Of a stretch of 64,000 nt of DNA, positions 53,034-62,221 are shown in pieces (position 1 is the first letter of the stretch; each line of letters opens with the position of its first letter). The stretch comes from Azorhizobium sp965227945 (GTDB taxonomy: Bacteria; Pseudomonadota; Alphaproteobacteria; Rhizobiales; Xanthobacteraceae): contig CBDDGQ010000006.1 in NCBI GenBank assembly GCA_965227945.1, forward strand, positions 992,001 through 1,056,000, written 5' to 3'. Position numbers and translations under genes: made by a program. Under the pieces are notes generated by a model, which did not search any database, was not told where the DNA came from, and saw only the letters and a program-made list of their open reading frames with translations.

Positions 53034-54667
53034 GCACGGCCTCAGCCGCGCCGAAGGGCGGGGTTGCTCCCTGCTCCCGGCGGGTGATGAACCTGTCCCA
53101 TCTCCTCACGCAGGCGGCGCGCCGCTTTCCGCAGGAGGTGGGCTTCGTCCACGGGCCGCTCATCTCCAGCTGGGCCGAGATGGACGCACGGGTGGACGCC
53201 ATGGCGTCCGCCCTGGTGGAGATGGGGATCACCAAGGGCGACCGGGTGCTGGTGCAGTCGAAGAACTGCATCCAGATGTTCGAGAGCATGTTCGCCTGCT
53301 TCCGCATCGGCGCGGTGTGGGTGCCCACCAATTTCCGCCAGACCCCGGACGAAGTGGCTTATCTGGCCAAGGCCTCCGGCGCCACGGCTATGATCTGCCA
53401 CGCCGATTTCCCCGACCATGTGGCCGCCGCGGTGGCCGAGGCGCCGGCCATTGCCACGGTGATCGCCATCGGCACCGCCCCGTTCGGGCCGGACTATGAC
53501 GATCTGGTCGCCGCCCACCAGGGGCAGCGGGTGCCGGTGGCCGATGTGGACCATGACGACCCCTGCTGGTTCTTCTTCACCTCCGGCACCACCGGCAGGC
53601 CGAAGGCGGCGGTGCTGACCCATGGCCAGATGGCCTTCGTCATCACCAACCATCTGTGCGACCTGATGCCGGGCACCACCCAGGCCGATGCCTCGCTGGT
53701 GGTGGCGCCGCTCTCCCATGGCGCCGGTGTCCATCAATTGGTGCAGACGGCGCGGGCGGTGAAGACCATCCTGCTGCCGTCCGAGCGCTTCGACGTGGCG
53801 GAAGCCTGGGCGGTCGTGGCGCAGTGGAAGGTCACCAACATCTTCACCGTGCCCACCATCACCAAGATGCTGGTGGAACACCCGTCCGTGGATGCGTTCG
53901 ATCATTCCTCGCTGCGCTACGTCATCTATGCCGGCGCGCCCATGTATCGCGAAGACCAGAAGCGGGCGCTCGCCAAGCTGGGCAAGGTGCTGGTGCAGTA
54001 TTTCGGCCTCGGCGAGGTGACCGGCAACATCACCGTGCTGCCCCCCGCGCTGCACGAGCCGGAGGACGGTCTACAGGTGAAGATCGGCACCTGCGGCTTC
54101 GAGCGCACCGGCATGCAGGTGCAGATCCAGGATGACACCGGCGCGGACGTGGCGCCGTTCGCAACCGGCGAGATCTGCGTCTGCGGGCCGGCGGTCTTCG
54201 CCGGCTATTACGAGAATCCGGAGGCCAACGCCAAGTCGTTCCGCAACGGCTGGTTCCGCACCGGCGATCTCGGGCACATGGATGACGAAGGCTTCGTCTA
54301 CATCACCGGCCGGGCCTCGGACATGTACATTTCCGGCGGCTCCAACGTCTATCCGCGCGAGGTAGAGGAAAAGCTGCTCCAGCACCCGGCCATCGCCGAA
54401 GTGGCCATCCTGGGCGTGCCCGACCCCATGTGGGGCGAGGTGGGGGTGGCGGTCTGCGTTGTCCGCGACGGCCAATCGGTAAGCGAGGCCGAGGTGGCCG
54501 CCTTCCTGGAGGGCAAGGTCTCCCGCTACAAGCTGCCCAAGAAAGTGTTCTTCTGGGATGCGCTGCCCAAGTCCGCTTACGGCAAGATCACCAAGAAGAT
54601 GGTGCGCGAGGCGCTGGAGGCGCGCGGCCTACTGCCGCTGGACCAGAAGCTGGAGCGCAGCGCATGA
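53030..54667 (+). CDS. AMP-dependent acyl-CoA ligase
   Basis: The 545-residue ligase has the P-loop TSGTTGRPKAAVLTHG, GLGEVTGN, RTGDLGHMDDEGFVYITGR and the C-terminal lysine in KSAYGKITKKMV. It activates a carboxylic acid to its CoA ester. GTG at 53030 overlaps the thiolase stop; ATG at 53087 (MNLSHLL) would trim 19 residues. It overlaps the next gene by four bases. Substrate unknown; the cluster suggests an imported organic acid. Confidence 0.92.
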   Translation: MSTASAAPKGGVAPCSRRVMNLSHLLTQAARRFPQEVGFVHGPLISSWAEMDARVDAMASALVEMGITKGDRVLVQSKNCIQMFESMFACFRIGAVWVPTNFRQTPDEVAYLAKASGATAMICHADFPDHVAAAVAEAPAIATVIAIGTAPFGPDYDDLVAAHQGQRVPVADVDHDDPCWFFFTSGTTGRPKAAVLTHGQMAFVITNHLCDLMPGTTQADASLVVAPLSHGAGVHQLVQTARAVKTILLPSERFDVAEAWAVVAQWKVTNIFTVPTITKMLVEHPSVDAFDHSSLRYVIYAGAPMYREDQKRALAKLGKVLVQYFGLGEVTGNITVLPPALHEPEDGLQVKIGTCGFERTGMQVQIQDDTGADVAPFATGEICVCGPAVFAGYYENPEANAKSFRNGWFRTGDLGHMDDEGFVYITGRASDMYISGGSNVYPREVEEKLLQHPAIAEVAILGVPDPMWGEVGVAVCVVRDGQSVSEAEVAAFLEGKVSRYKLPKKVFFWDALPKSAYGKITKKMVREALEARGLLPLDQKLERSA

Positions 54668-55236
54668 GCGGCTCCGGCGACGTCCCGGTCCGCCTGCTGA
54701 AGCATCCGGGCCCGGTGGCGGCGCAGCGCTGGGACAGCCGCGCCGGCCGCGGGGCGCGGGCGTTCCGCTTCTCGCTGATCCCCGGCCGCTCGCTGCATGA
54801 CGGCATCGCCAATGCCATGGCCGCCGCCGGCGTGTCGGCGGCCGCCCTCACCCTCACGGGCGGGGTGTTCGCGCGGGTGGACTATTGCCTCGCCGCCCCG
54901 CGTGCCGGCCAGCCGCAGGTGGCCGGCTATACGGACCCCGAACGCCGCAGCGGCCCCATCGGCCTGATCGGCGCCAGCGCCACCTTGGGGCTCGATCTGG
55001 AGGGCCGCCCCATGGTGCATTGCCATGCGCTGCTGGCGGATCCCGACGGCGCCTTGTTCGGCGGCCATGTGATCCCCGGCGCCAGCATGGTCGGCGCCGT
55101 GCCGCCGGTGGTGTTCGCCCGCGCCTTCGAGGGCGTCGCGATCCACCAGCGCTATGACGCGGAAACCGTCATGTCCCTCTTCCATCCGGCGGCGGCCGAT
55201 GCCGATGTCTATGCGGGAGGCTCGCATGTCGCCTGA
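54664..55236 (+). CDS. DUF296/PPC-domain-like protein A
   Basis: The 190-residue protein has GRSLHDGIANAMAAAGVSAA and a His-rich motif VHCHALLADPDGALFGGHVIPG (H119, H121, H135), the metal-site pattern of PPC/DUF296 proteins. No enzymatic role is known. It overlaps the ligase before and its paralogue after (11 bp). The tight coupling suggests it takes part in the same pathway as thiolase and ligase. Confidence 0.75.
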   Translation: MSGSGDVPVRLLKHPGPVAAQRWDSRAGRGARAFRFSLIPGRSLHDGIANAMAAAGVSAAALTLTGGVFARVDYCLAAPRAGQPQVAGYTDPERRSGPIGLIGASATLGLDLEGRPMVHCHALLADPDGALFGGHVIPGASMVGAVPPVVFARAFEGVAIHQRYDAETVMSLFHPAAADADVYAGGSHVA

Positions 55237-55660
55237 CCTGTCGCTGCCGGCCGATCTGCCGCTGCCGCCCGACGCGGCGCCGGAGAGCGGCCACACCGGC
55301 CGCCTCCTCTATGCCCGCGTGCGGCCGAACGAGGATCTGGTGCAGACCATCGAGAAGCTGTGCCTGCAACATGGCTTTGCCCATGCGGTGGTGCGCGGCA
55401 GCCTCGGCAGCCTGAGCCAATGCTGCCTGGAACGGCACACCGGCGCCCGCGTGGACGTGCCCGGCCCGGCGGTGGAGATGCTCACCCTCATGGGCGAGGT
55501 GCGCCCCGAGCAGGGCGCGCCCGTGGCCCGCGTCAGCGGCACCGTCGCTGATCCCCTGGGCCGCATCTTCGCCGGCCGCTTCGTGCCCGGCCGCAATCCG
55601 GTGTGCATCACCTTCGAGATCACCCTCGAAGAATGGCTGGCGGACGCGGTCGCCGGCTGA
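55226..55660 (+). CDS. DUF296/PPC-domain-like protein B
   Basis: The 144-residue paralogue of the preceding protein has GHTGRLLYARVRPNEDL, VVRGSLGSLSQCC, and VSGTVADPLGRIFAGRFVPG. The His residues of the DUF296 metal motif are missing (Arg at the GGH place), so this may be a non-metal partner in a heteromer. ATG at 55226 overlaps the preceding gene by 11 bp. Confidence 0.7.
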   Translation: MSPDLSLPADLPLPPDAAPESGHTGRLLYARVRPNEDLVQTIEKLCLQHGFAHAVVRGSLGSLSQCCLERHTGARVDVPGPAVEMLTLMGEVRPEQGAPVARVSGTVADPLGRIFAGRFVPGRNPVCITFEITLEEWLADAVAG

Positions 55661-55737
55661 TCCCCATCTGTCGCGCCCCGCATCGGTTGCGGGCGCTGTC
55701 GATCCGGGCCACAGGCCCAGACCCCAAGGAGAGCGTC

Positions 55738-56502
55738 GTGTCCAAGGAAAAAGGCAGCGTGATCGTGACCGGTGGTGCCTCCGGCATCGGCCTTGCCCTC
55801 GCCGAAAATCTGCTCACCGACGGCTGGCGCGTGACAGTCCTGGATGTGGCGGCCGACCGCATCGCCGACGCCAAGGCCCAGTTCGCCGCTTTTGGCGCGC
55901 AGGCGCGCTTTGTCGAAGTGGACGTCGCCGACGAGGCGGCCGTGGTGGACAGCGTCGCCGCCACGGTGCGCGACTTCGGTCCGCTGTGGGGCGTGGTGAA
56001 TTCCGCCGGCATCGGCAGGGACGTGCCGGCGCTGGAGACCTCGGCGGCCTTGTTCCGCGAGATCCTGGACGTGAATCTGGTGGGCAGCTTCGTCGTCGCC
56101 CGCGAGGCGGCCAAAGCCATGGCCGCCACTGGCGGCGGGTCCATCGTCAACATCGCCTCGGTGTCCGGCATGCGCGGCAATCTCGGCCGGACCGCCTATG
56201 GCGCGTCCAAGGGCGGGGTGATGATGCTGACCCAGATCCTGGCGGTGGAATTCGCGCCGCTGAACATCCGCGTCAACGGCATCTCCCCGGGGCCCATCGA
56301 GACGCCGATGGTCAAGGCCATGCACACGGCCGAGGCCCGCGCCGGCTGGATGAAGACCGTGCCCATGCGGCGCTATGCGGACCCGGCCGAAGTGTCGGGG
56401 GCCATCGCCTTCCTGCTGGACGAGCGCAAGTCCAGCTTCGTCACCGGCCAGACCCTGGCGGTGGACGGCGGCTTCATGGCCGGCGGCCTGATCGGCCTGT
56501 GA
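55738..56502 (+). CDS. Short-chain dehydrogenase/reductase
   Basis: The 254-residue SDR has IVTGGASGIGLALAE, NSAGIG, a Ser-Tyr-Lys triad (IASVSG, YGASKGG) and VTGQTLAVDGGFMAGG. It uses NAD(P)H to oxidise a hydroxyacyl or alcohol. GTG at 55738 follows AAGGAGAG; earlier in-frame codons overlap the DUF296 gene and are rejected. It is the last plus-strand gene of the catabolic cluster. Confidence 0.9.
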   Translation: MSKEKGSVIVTGGASGIGLALAENLLTDGWRVTVLDVAADRIADAKAQFAAFGAQARFVEVDVADEAAVVDSVAATVRDFGPLWGVVNSAGIGRDVPALETSAALFREILDVNLVGSFVVAREAAKAMAATGGGSIVNIASVSGMRGNLGRTAYGASKGGVMMLTQILAVEFAPLNIRVNGISPGPIETPMVKAMHTAEARAGWMKTVPMRRYADPAEVSGAIAFLLDERKSSFVTGQTLAVDGGFMAGGLIGL

Positions 56503-56511
56503 TCCGGCGCT

Positions 56512-56536
56512 CCCGCGGCCGCCCGGCGGCCGCGGG
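56512..56536. terminator. GC hairpin between the SDR and the LivM-type gene
   Basis: CCCGCGGCCG (56512-56521) and CGGCCGCGGG (56527-56536) pair perfectly with a 5-nt loop in the gap between convergent genes. No U-run is evident, so it may act with Rho. Confidence 0.6.
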
Positions 56537-56557
56537 TAAGCCCTTAATGTGGAGCCC

Positions 56558-57559
56558 TCAGTGCGGGGTGCCGGCCTCGCCGGTGCCCTTGCGCTGGAAC
56601 AGGGCGATCACCTCGCCCACCAGCCCGCGGCGGAACAGCGACACCACCACCACGAAGATCACCCCCTGGATCACCAGCACCCATTCGCCCAGGCCGGCGA
56701 GATAGTTCTGCATGGTGACGATGATGGTGGCGCCCACCACCGGGCCGAGCACCGTGCCCATGCCGCCCACCAGGGTCATCAGGATCACTTCGCCGGACAT
56801 CTGCCAGGCCACGTCGGTGAGCGAGGCGAGCTGGAAGACGATGGCCTTGGTGGCCCCCGCCAGCCCCGCCAGCGCCGCGGAGAGCACGAAGGCCAGCAGC
56901 TTGTACTGGTTGACCCGGTAGCCCAGCGAAATGGCGCGCGGCTCGTTCTCGCGGATGGCTTTCAGCACCTGCCCGAAGGGCGAATGGATGGTGCGGTAGA
57001 TGATGGCGAAGCCGATCAGGAAGATCGCCAGCACCACATAATAGAGGTTCAGGTCCTTGCTGATGTCGATGATCCCGAACACCGCCCGGCGCGGCACGCC
57101 CTGGATGCCGTCCTCGCCGCCGGTGAACTTGGCCTGCAGGCAGAAGAAGAAGAACATCTGCGCCAGCGCCAGGGTGACCATGGCGAAATAGATGCCCAGC
57201 CGGCGGATCGCCAGCAGGCCCGCCACCAGCCCCACCAAAGCGGCAAAGGCGGTGCCCGCCAGGATGCCGGCCTCGGGGGTGAAGCCCCAGCTGCGCACCG
57301 TATAAGCGGAAATATAGGCCGCGCCGCCGAAGAACATGGCGTGGCCGAACGACAGCAGCCCCGTATAGCCCAGCAGCAGATTGAAGGCGCAGGCGAACAG
57401 CGAGAAGCACAGCACCTTCATCAGGAAGACGGGATAGACCACGAAGGGCGCCGCCAGCAGGGCCGCCAGCGCCACCAGGACAAAGATCACCCGCAAGGTG
57501 CCGCCGGTGGAGGTGGGGCCACTGGCCAGAGCTGTGGGCGAGGAAGAAGTGGTGCTCAT
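56558..57559 (-). CDS. Branched-chain-type ABC permease (LivM-like)
   Basis: The 333-residue permease of the LivM group has about ten helices, with NLLLGYTGLLSFGHAMFFGGAAY, the GxLSFG block, and GGMGTVLGPVVGA near the end. It lies eight bp after the LivH-like gene in the same direction. Together they form the channel of a hydrophobic amino acid/aromatic-acid-type importer. Confidence 0.9.
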   Translation of the reverse strand: MSTTSSSPTALASGPTSTGGTLRVIFVLVALAALLAAPFVVYPVFLMKVLCFSLFACAFNLLLGYTGLLSFGHAMFFGGAAYISAYTVRSWGFTPEAGILAGTAFAALVGLVAGLLAIRRLGIYFAMVTLALAQMFFFFCLQAKFTGGEDGIQGVPRRAVFGIIDISKDLNLYYVVLAIFLIGFAIIYRTIHSPFGQVLKAIRENEPRAISLGYRVNQYKLLAFVLSAALAGLAGATKAIVFQLASLTDVAWQMSGEVILMTLVGGMGTVLGPVVGATIIVTMQNYLAGLGEWVLVIQGVIFVVVVSLFRRGLVGEVIALFQRKGTGEAGTPH

Positions 57560-57566
57560 GGCGCCC

Positions 57567-58448
57567 TCACTTGACCGTGCCGAACAGACCGGCCGGCTTC
57601 ACCAGAAGCACGAGGGCCATGACGACGAAAATGACCGTGGATGAGGCCTCGGGGTAGAACACCTTGGTCAGGCCCTCCACCACGCCGAGGCCGAAGCCGG
57701 TGACGATGGCCCCCATGATCGAGCCCATGCCGCCGATCACCACCACCGCGAACACCACGATGATGAGGTTGGAGCCCATGGTGGGGCTCACCTGATAGGC
57801 GGGTGCGGCGAGCACGCCGGCCAGCGCCGCGAGGCCGACGCCGAAGCCGTAGGTGAGCGTGATCATGCGCGGCACGTCGATGCCGAAAGCCTGCACCAGG
57901 TCCGGCCGCTCGGTGGCGGCGCGCAGATAGGAGCCGAGCTTGGTGCGCTCGATGACGAACCAGGTGGCGAAGCACACCACCAGCGAGGCCACCACCACGA
58001 AGGCGCGGTAGTTGGGCAGGAACATGAAGCCGAGATTGGTGCCGCCCGGCAGCGGATTGTTATAGGGCAGGCCGGACGAGCCGTATTGCCGGCGGAACAG
58101 CCCTTCGAGGATCAGGCCGAGGCCGAAGGTCAGCAGTAGGCCGTAGAGATGATCCAGATGGTAGAGCCGCCGCAACAAGGTGCGCTCGATCACCATGCCG
58201 ACGATGGCGACCACGATGGGCGAGATCACCAGCGCACCCCAGAACGGGATGCCCACGTAATTGAGCAGCATCCACGCCCCGAAGGCCCCCATCATATATT
58301 GGGCGCCGTGGGTGAAGTTGATGACGTTGAGCAGGCCGAAGATGACCGCAAGGCCGAGGCTCAGCATGGCGTAGAAGGCGCCATTGATGAGGCCCAGAAG
58401 CAGTTGGCCGAACAAAGCTTGCGGCGCGATGCCGAGGAGCTCGAACAT
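57567..58448 (-). CDS. Branched-chain-type ABC permease (LivH-like)
   Basis: The 293-residue permease of the LivH group has NGAFYAMLSLGLAVIFGLLNVINFTHGA split over its first helices, and GGMGSIMGAIVTGFGLG near residue 235. It partners the LivM-like gene. The gap of 128 bp to the binding protein upstream carries no recognised gene. Confidence 0.9.
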   Translation of the reverse strand: MFELLGIAPQALFGQLLLGLINGAFYAMLSLGLAVIFGLLNVINFTHGAQYMMGAFGAWMLLNYVGIPFWGALVISPIVVAIVGMVIERTLLRRLYHLDHLYGLLLTFGLGLILEGLFRRQYGSSGLPYNNPLPGGTNLGFMFLPNYRAFVVVASLVVCFATWFVIERTKLGSYLRAATERPDLVQAFGIDVPRMITLTYGFGVGLAALAGVLAAPAYQVSPTMGSNLIIVVFAVVVIGGMGSIMGAIVTGFGLGVVEGLTKVFYPEASSTVIFVVMALVLLVKPAGLFGTVK

Positions 58449-58576
58449 GGGTCGGTCTCAGGTCCTGAGGTCTGCGGTCGACGGATGTGTCCCGCGCGGC
58501 GATGGATGAAGGTCCCCGCGGGGACCGGCCCGGCTGTCCTCCGGGCGGCGCGGGGCCGCCCGGAGAGGCCGCAGGC

Positions 58577-59794
58577 TCAGCTCTTCTTGACCAGCGGGCA
58601 CTCGCTCTCGCTCAGCGGGCGGAACGCCTCGTTGGCGGGGATGGTCGCCTTCAGGATGTAGTAGTCGTAGGGATACTTGGATTCCGACGGCTTCTTCACC
58701 TCGAACAGATACATGGGATGGATCTGCCGGCCGTCGGCGCGGATCTCGCCCTTGCCGAACAGCTTGTCGTCGGTGGGCAGCTCCTTCATCTTCGCCACCA
58801 CCGCGGCGCCGTCCTTGGCCGACTTGGTCTCGGCCACCGCCTTGAGATACTGCAGCACGCCGGCATAGACGCCCGCATGCACCATGGTGGGATAGACGCC
58901 GCGATTGGCCGCCGCGAATTCCTTGGCGAAGGCGCGGTTGGCGTCGGTCATGTCCCAATACCAGGCTTCCGTCAGGGTCAGGCCCTGGGCGGTCTTCAGG
59001 CCCAGCGAGTTGACGTCGGAGAGGAAGATCAGCAGGCCGGCCAGCTTCTGGCCGCCTTCGACGATGCCGTATTCCGCCGCCTGCTTGATGGAGTTGATGG
59101 TGTCGCCGCCGGCATTGGCGAGGCCGATCACCTTCGCCTTGGACGACTGCGCCTGCAGCAGGAAGGAGGAGAAGTCCGCATTATTGAGCGGGACGCGCAC
59201 CTGGCCGAGCACCTTGCCGCCATTGGCGACCACCACGGCGGAGGTGTCGCGCTCCAGCGCATGGCCGAAGGCATAATCGGCGGTGAGGAAGAACCAGGTG
59301 TCACCCCCGTTCTTGGTCATCGCCTTGCCGGTGCCGTTGGCCAGCGCCCAGGTGTCATAGGTCCAGTGGACCGTGTTCGGGGTGCAGGCCTTGCCGGTGA
59401 GGTCGGAGGCGGCGGCGCCGGAATTGATGAAGACCTTGTTCTTTTCCTTGGTCACCTGGTTCACCGCCAAGGCGACGCCGGAATTGGGCACGTCGACGAT
59501 GACATCGACGCCGTCCACGTCATACCACTGGCGGGCCACCGAGGTGCCCACGTCGGCCTTGTTCTGGTGATCGGCGAAGATCACGTCCACCTTCAGGGTC
59601 TTGCCTGCCGGGGTGGCGCTGAAATCCTCGACCGCCTTCTTGGCGGCCCAGACAGAGCCGGGGCCGCCGAGATCGGCATAAAGGCCGGACTGGTCGTTGA
59701 GGACGCCGATCTTCACCGGGACGGGGGACTGGGCGTAGGCGCTGCTGACAGCAAACAGGCTGCCGGCGGCCAAGAGCGTGGCTGCAAGACGCAT
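58577..59794 (-). CDS. Branched-chain-type ABC substrate-binding protein
   Basis: The 405-residue periplasmic protein has a signal peptide ending SSAYAQSP, then VKIGVLNDQSGLYADLGG. INSGAAASDLTG and the long two-lobed LivJ/Leu-Ile-Val-binding fold follow. Relatives bind amino acids, amides or aromatic and hydroxy acids. The ligand is probably that of the IclR island, which is inference. Confidence 0.9.
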   Translation of the reverse strand: MRLAATLLAAGSLFAVSSAYAQSPVPVKIGVLNDQSGLYADLGGPGSVWAAKKAVEDFSATPAGKTLKVDVIFADHQNKADVGTSVARQWYDVDGVDVIVDVPNSGVALAVNQVTKEKNKVFINSGAAASDLTGKACTPNTVHWTYDTWALANGTGKAMTKNGGDTWFFLTADYAFGHALERDTSAVVVANGGKVLGQVRVPLNNADFSSFLLQAQSSKAKVIGLANAGGDTINSIKQAAEYGIVEGGQKLAGLLIFLSDVNSLGLKTAQGLTLTEAWYWDMTDANRAFAKEFAAANRGVYPTMVHAGVYAGVLQYLKAVAETKSAKDGAAVVAKMKELPTDDKLFGKGEIRADGRQIHPMYLFEVKKPSESKYPYDYYILKATIPANEAFRPLSESECPLVKKS

Positions 59795-59849
59795 TGTGTT
59801 TCCTCCTGCCGGCAGAACACCGGCTTATCGCTGTACGAAACCCCCGGAC

Positions 59850-60593
59850 CTAGACGCCGAGGAAGGCTTCCAGACGCGCCGCGTTTTCCGCGATCTTGTC
59901 GTTGGGCACCATGTCCACCACCCGTCCGTGCTCGACCACATAGTGGCGATCGGCGACGGTTGAGGCGAAGTGGAAGTTCTGTTCCACCAGGAGGACCGTG
60001 AAGCCCCGAGTCTTCAAAGTGCGGATGATCTCGCCGATATGCTGCACGATCACCGGCGCCAGCCCTTCGGTGGGCTCGTCCAGCAGCAGGAACTTCGCCC
60101 CGGTGCGCAGAATGCGCGCGATGGCGAGCATCTGCTGCTCGCCGCCGGAGAGCTTGGTGCCCTGGCTATACTTGCGCTCTTCCAGGCGCGGAAACAGACC
60201 GTGGATCTCGTCCACCGACAGCCCGCCGGGCTTCACCACGGGGGGCAGCAGCAGGTTCTCGCGCACGTTGAGGCTGGCGAAGATGCCGCGCTCTTCCGGG
60301 CACAGGGCGATGCCGAGGCGGGCGATCTTGTTGGGCGCCAGCCCGATGGTCTCGGTGCCCTCATAGCGCACCGAGCCAGAGCGCTTGCGCAGCAGGCCCA
60401 TGATCGCCCGCATGGTGGTGGTCTTGCCGGCGCCGTTGCGGCCCAGCAGCGTCACCACTTCGCCGGGGTGCACATCGAAGCTCATGCCATGCAGCACATG
60501 GCTTTCGCCGTAATAGCCGTGCAGGTCGGCGACGCTCAATAAGGGCGCGGTGCCGGTCTGGCTTTGGCTCTGGAGCGCAGCGGCCTCACGCAT
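59850..60593 (-). CDS. Branched-chain-type ABC ATPase (LivF-like)
   Basis: The 247-residue ATPase has GRNGAGKTTTMRAI, LSGGEQQMLAIARI, FLLLDEPTEGLAP and VLLVEQNFHFA. These are LivF signatures, notably GEQQM. Its start overlaps the LivG-like gene end by eight bases. Start ATG at 60591-60593; the first 17 residues precede the conserved VADLHGYYG. Confidence 0.92.
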   Translation of the reverse strand: MREAAALQSQSQTGTAPLLSVADLHGYYGESHVLHGMSFDVHPGEVVTLLGRNGAGKTTTMRAIMGLLRKRSGSVRYEGTETIGLAPNKIARLGIALCPEERGIFASLNVRENLLLPPVVKPGGLSVDEIHGLFPRLEERKYSQGTKLSGGEQQMLAIARILRTGAKFLLLDEPTEGLAPVIVQHIGEIIRTLKTRGFTVLLVEQNFHFASTVADRHYVVEHGRVVDMVPNDKIAENAARLEAFLGV

Positions 60594-61368
60594 GTCCGTG
60601 CCCCGTGCCCATGTAAGCCTCGATCACCGCAGGATTTTTCGACACGTCGGCATAACGCCCCTCGGTGAGGATCTCGCCGCGGGCCAGCACCGTGATGGTG
60701 TCGGACAGGTCCGCCACCACGGAGAGATTGTGCTCCACCATCAGCACCGTGCGATTGGCGGAGACGCGCTTGATGAGTTCGGCGGTGCGGGCGATGTCCT
60801 CGCGGCCCATGCCGGAGGTGGGCTCGTCCAGCAGCAGCATCTCCGGCTCCAGCGCCAGCGTGGTGGCGATCTCCAAAGCGCGCTTGCGGCCGTAGGGCAG
60901 TTCCACCGCCAGATGCTGGGCATAAGAGGTGAGCCCCACCTCCTCCAGCAGTTCCATGGCGCGCTCATTGAGCGCGTTGAGCGCGGTCTCGGAGCGCCAG
61001 AAGTGGAACGAGGTGCCGAGCTTGCGCTGCAGCGCCACGCGCACATTCTCCAGCACGGTGAGATGACCGAAGGTGGCGGAGATCTGGAACGAGCGGACCA
61101 TGCCCAACCGCGCCACGTCCGCCGGCTTGGTGCGCGTGATCTCACGGCCGTTCAGCCGGATCGTGCCCCGCGTCGGTTCGAGGAACTTGGTAATCAGATT
61201 GAAGCAGGTGGTCTTCCCCGCCCCATTCGGCCCGATGAGGGCATGAATGGTGTGGCGGCGAATCTTGAGGTCCACGTTCTTGACCGCGGCGAACCCCTTG
61301 AATTCCTTGGTTAGACCTGTTGCTTCAACGATATAGGGCACGTCTGAGACAGTGTCCGAGATCGTCAC
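60586..61368 (-). CDS. Branched-chain-type ABC ATPase (LivG-like)
   Basis: The 260-residue ATPase has GPNGAGKTTCFNLITKFL, LPYGRKRALEIA (the LivG-type signature), MLLLDEPTSGM and MVEHNL. GTG at 61366-61368 was chosen because GCGAGG lies before it; an in-frame start at 61488 adds 40 atypical residues. It opens the ABC operon: LivG, LivF, binding protein, LivH, LivM. TTGACG is present in the upstream gap (61369-61552), but the -10 match is weak. Confidence 0.9.
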   Translation of the reverse strand: MTISDTVSDVPYIVEATGLTKEFKGFAAVKNVDLKIRRHTIHALIGPNGAGKTTCFNLITKFLEPTRGTIRLNGREITRTKPADVARLGMVRSFQISATFGHLTVLENVRVALQRKLGTSFHFWRSETALNALNERAMELLEEVGLTSYAQHLAVELPYGRKRALEIATTLALEPEMLLLDEPTSGMGREDIARTAELIKRVSANRTVLMVEHNLSVVADLSDTITVLARGEILTEGRYADVSKNPAVIEAYMGTGHGHA

Positions 61369-61552
61369 ATGTGCCTCGCTGCGTTCGTCCGGCCCGTGGT
61401 GACGGCGCCGGCACTCTCCCATCCAGATGGGCCATTTGCGGCCGCTTGTTGGGACGGACCGTAGCACGGTAATCCGCGGCTGCGTCAATAGACCAAACGT
61501 CCAAGATTAGAACGAGCGATAGATTCCTGGCGCGCAGGCTGTGGACGGCCCC

Positions 61553-62161
61553 TCACGGCAGCATGGAGACGGCAACAACCAGCGTGGGCGCGGGTGCGCC
61601 GCTGACCTCAAGCACCAGCGGGCCGGCGCCCGCCGGCAGCAGGAAGCGCACGCTCTTGCGCGCCAGCGGGCAGTCCCGCACCCCGGTGAAGGCTTGCGGC
61701 TGCAGCGGCGCGCCCGCGCTCAACAAGTCGATCCAGGCCGCCTGCGCCAGCGTGATCTGCACCACGCCGCCGGTGGCGGGCGGCACCAGCAGCACATGGC
61801 CGGCGAAGGTCCCGGCCGCGGGCGCCCGCTCCGGGGCGAACGGCAGGTGCGCCGCCGCCGCCGGCGCCAGGGTGAGCACAACCGCCCGCGGCTCGGTGGC
61901 CGCGAGCGGCGTCCCGGCAGCGGCATGCGGCAGGTCGGGGGCCGCCATTCGGGCGCCGTCCGTTGCCAGCGACCAGGCGGCCGCGGTGCAGCCTTCCCCG
62001 TCCGCCGCCCGCGCGCCGGAGGGGACGCCGAGCGCCAGCACCAGCGCAGCGGCCAGCGCCAGGGCGTGGCCTGCCGGGCGTAGCCGCAGACCTGGATCTC
62101 GCCGGTTTCCGGTCTCTCCGTCCCCTTGCCAGGGTGCGTGCCGCAGCGCCTGCATCGCCAT
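61553..62161 (-). CDS. Predicted secreted protein of unknown function
   Basis: The 202-residue product has a hydrophobic signal (ALALAAALVLALG) ending near GARAADGE. The mature region is Ala/Pro-rich with a single pair of cysteines (GEGCTAA and RDCPLA) and repeated hydrophobic strands (LTLAPAAAAHLPF, GHVLLVPPATGGVVQITL). No family was recognised. The first 30 residues before the signal are Arg-rich; a start at 62155 is also possible. It is flanked by divergent and convergent neighbours without an operon. Confidence 0.6.
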   Translation of the reverse strand: MAMQALRHAPWQGDGETGNRRDPGLRLRPAGHALALAAALVLALGVPSGARAADGEGCTAAAWSLATDGARMAAPDLPHAAAGTPLAATEPRAVVLTLAPAAAAHLPFAPERAPAAGTFAGHVLLVPPATGGVVQITLAQAAWIDLLSAGAPLQPQAFTGVRDCPLARKSVRFLLPAGAGPLVLEVSGAPAPTLVVAVSMLP

Positions 62162-62221
62162 CCGCCTCCTCTGCTATATCCATTTGAATATAACATGGCG
62201 CAGGACGGAGGGCAGCGGCGA

